From contig WRPG01000002.1 in the NCBI GenBank assembly GCA_009773355.1, forward strand, positions 1 through 64,000: a stretch of 64,000 nucleotides of DNA, given 5' to 3'. Below are positions 60,999-64,000 of the stretch, in pieces. Made by a program: the position numbers and the translations under genes. The notes below the pieces were generated by a model that did not search any database, was not told the origin of the DNA, and saw nothing but the letters and a program-made list of their open reading frames with translations. Numbering within the stretch: position 1 is the stretch's first letter; every line of letters begins with the position of its first letter. This DNA comes from Limisphaerales bacterium (GTDB lineage Bacteria > Verrucomicrobiota > Verrucomicrobiia > Limisphaerales > SXTU01).

Positions 60999-61034
60999 AC
61001 CGCTCTCCGCATGAAGCTGACACAACACATTTTC

Positions 61035-61275
61035 AACCACGGATGGACACGGATGGACACGGATGCAGCCAGCGGCAACGGGTGGCACAGGCCACTGGCC
61101 TGTGCCGTCGGGCCACCGGCCCGACGGAATGGCGGGACGCACCTCGCTTCCAGTGCTTGCTGTCTGCTGTCGCCGTTCCGCCGTTCCGCGCGGCGAGTCG
61201 CCGCACGGAACAGGCGGGTCGCCTGTGCTACCCGGGAAATTCCTCATCCGTGTTCATCGGTGTCCATCCGTGGTT
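61035..61275. mobile_element. MITE-like palindromic element with 31-base terminal inverted repeats
   Basis: The terminal arms at 61035-61065 and 61245-61275 are inverted copies matching at 29 of 31 positions, beginning AACCACGGATGGACAC. Inside are four smaller inverted repeats: 61084-61106 (arms GGCACAGGCC), 61107-61125 (arms GTCGGGCC), 61183-61211 (14-base arms, one mismatch) and 61210-61226 (arms ACAGGCG). It encodes no credible protein and fills most of the 319-base interval 60999-61317. I recall similar ACGGATG-type repeats from intergenic DNA of PVC bacteria. No target-site duplication is evident. Confidence 0.7.
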
Positions 61276-61317
61276 AAACTCACTTTCCCCTCCCGTAACC
61301 ATCACCCCCCCACCCCC

Positions 61318-62112
61318 ATGCTAAACACCCCGCCCATCCCGCCGGAACAGCCGGCCCCCGGCTCCACCACTACGCCACCTCAACCCGCCTCCACCACCGC
61401 CCCGCCTCCTCCGCTCCCTGGCGCGCCGGGCACCGACCCCGCCGAGCGCGTGCCCATCGCGGGCATGTTCGGCGCGAGCGAGGCCATCCTGCGCCAGCCG
61501 CGACGCGTCTGGTTCCAGCTCACGCAGGACGGGCAATCGCAGCTCACCCTCGTCCTGCTGGGCATCGCCATCCTCGGCGCGCTGGCCTACGGGCTGGTCG
61601 TCGGGACGTTCACGGGCGGCGACCAGCTTTGGGCCGCGCCGGTGAAGATTGCGGGCGGGCTGCTCCTCTCCGGCCTCATCTGCCTGCCGAGCCTCTACAT
61701 CTTCGCGTGCCTGAGCGGCGCGAACACGCGGCTGACGGAAGTGTGCGGCCTCGTGGCCGGCCTGCTCGCGCTCACCACTGTGCTGCTCATCGGGTTCGCG
61801 CCCGTGGCGTGGGTCTTCTCGCAAAGCACCGAGTCCGTGGCGGCGATGGGCGCGCTGCACCTGGCGTTCGCGGCCATCGCGGTGGGCTTCGGCATGAAGT
61901 TCCTCGCGCGCGGCTTCGAGCAGCTCAACGCGCGGTTCGGCGGTGGCCTGCGCGTGTGGGTCATCATCTTCGTGCTCGTGCTGCTGCAAATGACGGCGGC
62001 GCTCCGGCCCATCCTCGGCAAGGCCGAGGCCTTCCTCCCGGCGGAGAAAAAGTTCTTCGTCAGCCACTGGACGGACAGCCTCAAGGCGTCGGGGAATGGG
62101 GCGAGCCGCTAA
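61318..62112 (+). CDS. Membrane protein with Pro/Thr-rich N-terminus
   Basis: 264 residues from the ATG at 61318, which follows the palindromic element. The first 45 residues are Pro/Thr/Ala-rich and probably disordered and cytoplasmic. About five to six membrane segments follow (from LVLLGIAILGALAYGLVVG to VIIFVLVLLQMTAALRPILG). Topology and the closing LRP[IF][LI]G motif suggest distant relation to the tandem pair at 59563 and 60288. Its function is unknown. The next gene begins 8 bases after its stop. Confidence 0.78.
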   Translation: MLNTPPIPPEQPAPGSTTTPPQPASTTAPPPPLPGAPGTDPAERVPIAGMFGASEAILRQPRRVWFQLTQDGQSQLTLVLLGIAILGALAYGLVVGTFTGGDQLWAAPVKIAGGLLLSGLICLPSLYIFACLSGANTRLTEVCGLVAGLLALTTVLLIGFAPVAWVFSQSTESVAAMGALHLAFAAIAVGFGMKFLARGFEQLNARFGGGLRVWVIIFVLVLLQMTAALRPILGKAEAFLPAEKKFFVSHWTDSLKASGNGASR

Positions 62113-62119
62113 GGGCGTC

Positions 62120-62755
62120 ATGGAAACAAATCCTGAACGCTCAGGCGCGTGCTGTCAGTGGCTCAACCGCGCTGCGTTGCGCTACTGGACGTTCCATGTG
62201 TGCGTGAGCGCCGCGCCAAGCTTCCTGTTTGCTTATGGGTTGAGTCGAAAACCTGAGCGTCTTTGGGGAATGGTGCTGGGGGTAGCATTCTTTATCGCCC
62301 TCTACACTCTATTCTCTCACTGGACCTACCCGAGCGAGAAGAGTTCTGCGCTTTGGCGACGGGCGATGCGGCTGGCGACATGGATTCGCACCGTGTGGGC
62401 GATTCTGGCACTCCCGGGTTTGATGTTGGGCAACAAGGCTCTCAAGGTCATGTTCTCGGTGGACTTGATTGCCGGGATGATTGCCACCAGTTTGACCTAC
62501 TTCATCGGGAAGTTTCCACCCGTTGGCTGGGTGCGAATCATGATTGCCGGCCCAGATGCAAACCAGCGTCGCCACCATGTTCTAGTCGGCGACATGGATT
62601 CGCTTCTGCCGACGTTTCTCACCACGGTCATCGAGGGATTCATCTTGAGTGGGCTGCTGTTCTGCATCGCTTTCGTGTGCCTTTGGGCGTTCGCGTTTCG
62701 TGCTCGGCGTGCGGCCAAGTCGAGCGGCCTCCCTGCAAGCGTTCTCGGAACTTGA
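62120..62755 (+). CDS. Multi-pass membrane protein of unknown function
   Basis: 211 residues from the ATG at 62120. A start eight codons earlier would overlap the previous gene and adds nothing recognisable. About five hydrophobic segments: WTFHVCVSAAPSFLFAYGL, the MVLGVAFFIALYTLF region, a region near AILALPGLMLG, SVDLIAGMIATSLTYFIG, and the C-terminal ILSGLLFCIAFVCLWAFAF. Codon choice is less GC-rich than in the neighbouring genes, which might mean acquisition. No family recognised. Confidence 0.7.
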   Translation: METNPERSGACCQWLNRAALRYWTFHVCVSAAPSFLFAYGLSRKPERLWGMVLGVAFFIALYTLFSHWTYPSEKSSALWRRAMRLATWIRTVWAILALPGLMLGNKALKVMFSVDLIAGMIATSLTYFIGKFPPVGWVRIMIAGPDANQRRHHVLVGDMDSLLPTFLTTVIEGFILSGLLFCIAFVCLWAFAFRARRAAKSSGLPASVLGT

Positions 62756-62780
62756 CCTCCCTACGCCAGTGGCGTATCCA
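62752..62780 (+). promoter_or_regulatory. Candidate promoter of the toxin-antitoxin pair
   Basis: TTGACC (62752-62757), 17 bases, TATCCA (62775-62780). The -35 is good and the -10 is weak. A start of transcription 7 bases on would fall on the GTG of the toxin gene, suggesting a leaderless message. Confidence 0.4.
62762..62776. promoter_or_regulatory. Perfect palindrome inside the toxin-antitoxin promoter
   Basis: TACGCCAGTGGCGTA has seven perfectly paired bases on each side of a single central base. It lies in the -35/-10 spacer and overlaps the first bases of the -10, the usual place for autorepression by an HTH antitoxin. Confidence 0.6.
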
Positions 62781-62786
62781 AGCGCC

Positions 62787-63095
62787 GTGGTCTTCATTGA
62801 GACGCCCACCTTTACGAAGCGCGTGTTGCAGCTCATGGAGGATGAGCAGTATTCGGCGTTGCAGTCGCATCTGGCGCGTCGGCCCGACGCGGGCGATTTG
62901 ATTCGCAGCTCCGGCGGGATGCGCAAGCTCCGCTGGGCCGGGAGCGGGCGCGGCAAACGGGGCGGCCTGCGGGTGATTTACTACTGGTGGGTCGCCAGTG
63001 ACCGCATCTCGATGCTGCTCGTGTATCCGAAGAACGAGCAGGACGACTTGAGAGCGGACCAGGTGAAACAGCTTCGGAAAGCACTGGAACCTTGA
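62787..63095 (+). CDS. RelE/HigB-like type II toxin
   Basis: 102 residues from the GTG at 62787 (VVFIETPTFTKRVLQLM). The longer open frame upstream overlaps the previous gene and is not protein-like. The RelE-superfamily signature is clear: E-Y/Q-Y-x-x-L-Q in the N-terminal helix (DEQYSALQSHL), then DLIRSSGGMRKLRWAG, the basic GKRGGLRVIYYW strand and the LLVYPKNEQDDL C-terminus. Family members cut mRNA on the ribosome. The antitoxin gene follows after 3 bases; the toxin-first order is typical of HigBA-type systems. Confidence 0.9.
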   Translation: MVFIETPTFTKRVLQLMEDEQYSALQSHLARRPDAGDLIRSSGGMRKLRWAGSGRGKRGGLRVIYYWWVASDRISMLLVYPKNEQDDLRADQVKQLRKALEP

Positions 63096-63098
63096 GCC

Positions 63099-63389
63099 AT
63101 GAAAAAAGAACTGTTCGATGAGCTGCTGCAAAGCGTGAAGGAAGCCGCCGCGATTGAGCGCGGGGCGGCCAAGCCCTCCCGTCAGTTTGAGGTCAAGACC
63201 GCCAACGATGTTGTGCGCGTGCGGAACAAGCTGGGCCTGCCGCAGGTGAAGTTCGCCCGGCTGCTCGGCATCAGCGAGGACACGCTCCAAAACTGGGAGC
63301 AAGGCCGGCGCAAGCCCGCCGGCCCGGCCAAGGTGCTGCTGAAGATTGCCGCCAAGCACCCGAAAATCGTGCTGGAAACGGCGGCTTGA
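63099..63389 (+). CDS. HigA-like HTH antitoxin
   Basis: 96 residues. The N-terminal helix (ELFDELLQSVKEAAAIERG) probably contacts the toxin. The C-terminal XRE-type helix-turn-helix spans about residues 40-85 (VRNKLGLPQVKFARLLGI, SEDTLQNWEQGRRKPAGPAK). Antitoxins of this family bind their own promoter; the perfect palindrome at 62762-62776 is the obvious candidate operator. It is the second gene of a two-gene operon with the RelE-like toxin. Confidence 0.92.
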   Translation: MKKELFDELLQSVKEAAAIERGAAKPSRQFEVKTANDVVRVRNKLGLPQVKFARLLGISEDTLQNWEQGRRKPAGPAKVLLKIAAKHPKIVLETAA

Positions 63390-63401
63390 ACGCATCGGTT
63401 C

Positions 63402-63893
63402 ATGCCTCTCATTGAGTCGCAACTGCTCCGCCGCCTCCGCGCATGGACAGCGTTCTTCATCTTCGGCCTGGTGGTCAGCGGGCTGACGGCGATTCCGCTG
63501 GAGACGGAATTGGCGGTGCTGGAGCGGCTGGCGGGGCCGGGGAGCGAGGGCTTCGCGGGCTGGATTCATCGGGTCGGCGACGCGCTCCGCGAGACGAACG
63601 CGAAGTTTCCCTTCCTCGCCTATGGCACGGACTGGCTGGCGTTCGGGCATGTGGTCATCGCCATCGCGTTCATCGGTGCGTGGCGCGACCCGGTGCGGAA
63701 CAAGTGGTTGTTCCAGTTCGGCATGATCGCGTGCGTGGCGGTGGTGCCGTGGGCGCTGGGGTTCGGCGCGGTGCGCGGAATTCCGCTGGGCTGGCGGCTG
63801 ATTGACTGCGCGTTCGGCGTCGTGGGCTTCTTCCCGATGTGGCGGTGCTGGCGGCTGGCGAATGAAGGGGAGGGGATTGACCACCCGGATTAG
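63402..63893 (+). CDS. Small membrane protein, four predicted helices
   Basis: 163 residues from the ATG at 63402, 12 bases after the antitoxin stop. Membrane segments at about 15-32 (AWTAFFIFGLVVSGLTAI), 78-95 (LAFGHVVIAIAFIGAW), 105-122 and 133-150. A polar loop with ETELAVLERLAG and IHRVGDALRETNAKFPFLAYGTDW lies between the first two. No named family recognised. The short gap could place it in the toxin-antitoxin transcript, but nothing suggests a functional link. Confidence 0.75.
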   Translation: MPLIESQLLRRLRAWTAFFIFGLVVSGLTAIPLETELAVLERLAGPGSEGFAGWIHRVGDALRETNAKFPFLAYGTDWLAFGHVVIAIAFIGAWRDPVRNKWLFQFGMIACVAVVPWALGFGAVRGIPLGWRLIDCAFGVVGFFPMWRCWRLANEGEGIDHPD

Positions 63894-64000
63894 GGCGGAA
63901 CACGGATGGGGAGCGGGGAATTCCGTCTGGTGCTGGCGGCAATCAAGCTCGGCGTGAACGTCCGGCCTGCGGGGCGGCGACTGGCATCCGAGGGGGTGGA
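63894..64000. other. Window end, no supported feature
   Basis: A frame starting with the ATG at 63906 stays open to the window edge (31 codons). It is too short to judge and is not called as a gene. Confidence 0.4.

Noticed and set aside
63906-64000. Start of a new gene at the right edge.
   Set aside because: Thirty-one codons open to the edge are not enough to distinguish a gene from chance in GC-rich DNA.

Overview
This is a GC-rich bacterial window dominated by two adjacent giant genes. It most likely comes from a Verrucomicrobiota-type (PVC group) genome; this is an inference with no rRNA to confirm it. The pointers are an LptF/LptG permease (LPS export, so a Gram-negative envelope), an IspH of the MEP pathway, enormous secreted Calx-beta/beta-propeller proteins ending in the same RRFYRAI tail, and intergenic palindromic elements. 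No rRNA, tRNA, CRISPR array, transposase or prophage gene was seen.

Layout. Bases 2-4959 hold the 3' part of a long coiled-coil protein with a Gln/Gly/Ser-rich tract, translationally coupled to a secreted terpenoid-cyclase-fold (prenyltransferase/squalene-oxidase-repeat) protein. Bases 5237-26791 hold giant 1 (7184 codons): membrane anchor, metzincin-type protease domain (HExxHxxGxxH), PKD domain, about 32 Calx-beta domains, five beta-propellers, a proprotein-convertase P-like domain, a DUF11 domain and the tail domain. Bases 27100-53742 hold giant 2 (8880 codons): signal peptide, two pre-peptidase-like domains, about 37 Calx-beta domains, propeller sets totalling 63 blades, and the same tail. 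Together the giants fill three quarters of the window. Bases 53905-63893 hold ordinary genes: LptF/G, a convergent Gfo/Idh/MocA oxidoreductase, a membrane protein coupled to a winged-helix regulator, ispH, a small two-helix membrane protein, a ferritin-like diiron protein followed by three related membrane proteins, another membrane protein, a RelE/HigB-like toxin with a HigA-like antitoxin, and a final membrane protein.

The central observation is the architecture of the giants. The delta-60/DUF5122-type blades (about 51 residues each) were counted by hand from the translation. They total 98 and occur only in groups of seven: eleven... in detail, five groups of seven in giant 1, seven groups of seven in giant 2, and one group of fourteen in giant 2. 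Runs of 2 to 8 Calx-beta domains separate the groups. Recurrent junction motifs, two cassette subtypes shared between the giants, and foreign domains inserted inside blades suggest assembly by duplication and exchange of whole [Calx-beta]n-[seven-blade propeller] cassettes. A 20-base motif matching at 17 positions lies upstream of both giants, so they may be co-regulated. The likely product is a pair of very long calcium-dependent extracellular fibres or adhesins, one carrying a protease head. That role is inference.

Control signals seen elsewhere: a perfect palindrome inside a candidate promoter of the toxin-antitoxin pair, two copies of a CTCTGTAATGCAAA operator-like element around the winged-helix regulator pair, a strong hairpin directly before ispH, and a 241-base palindromic MITE-like element at 61035-61275.
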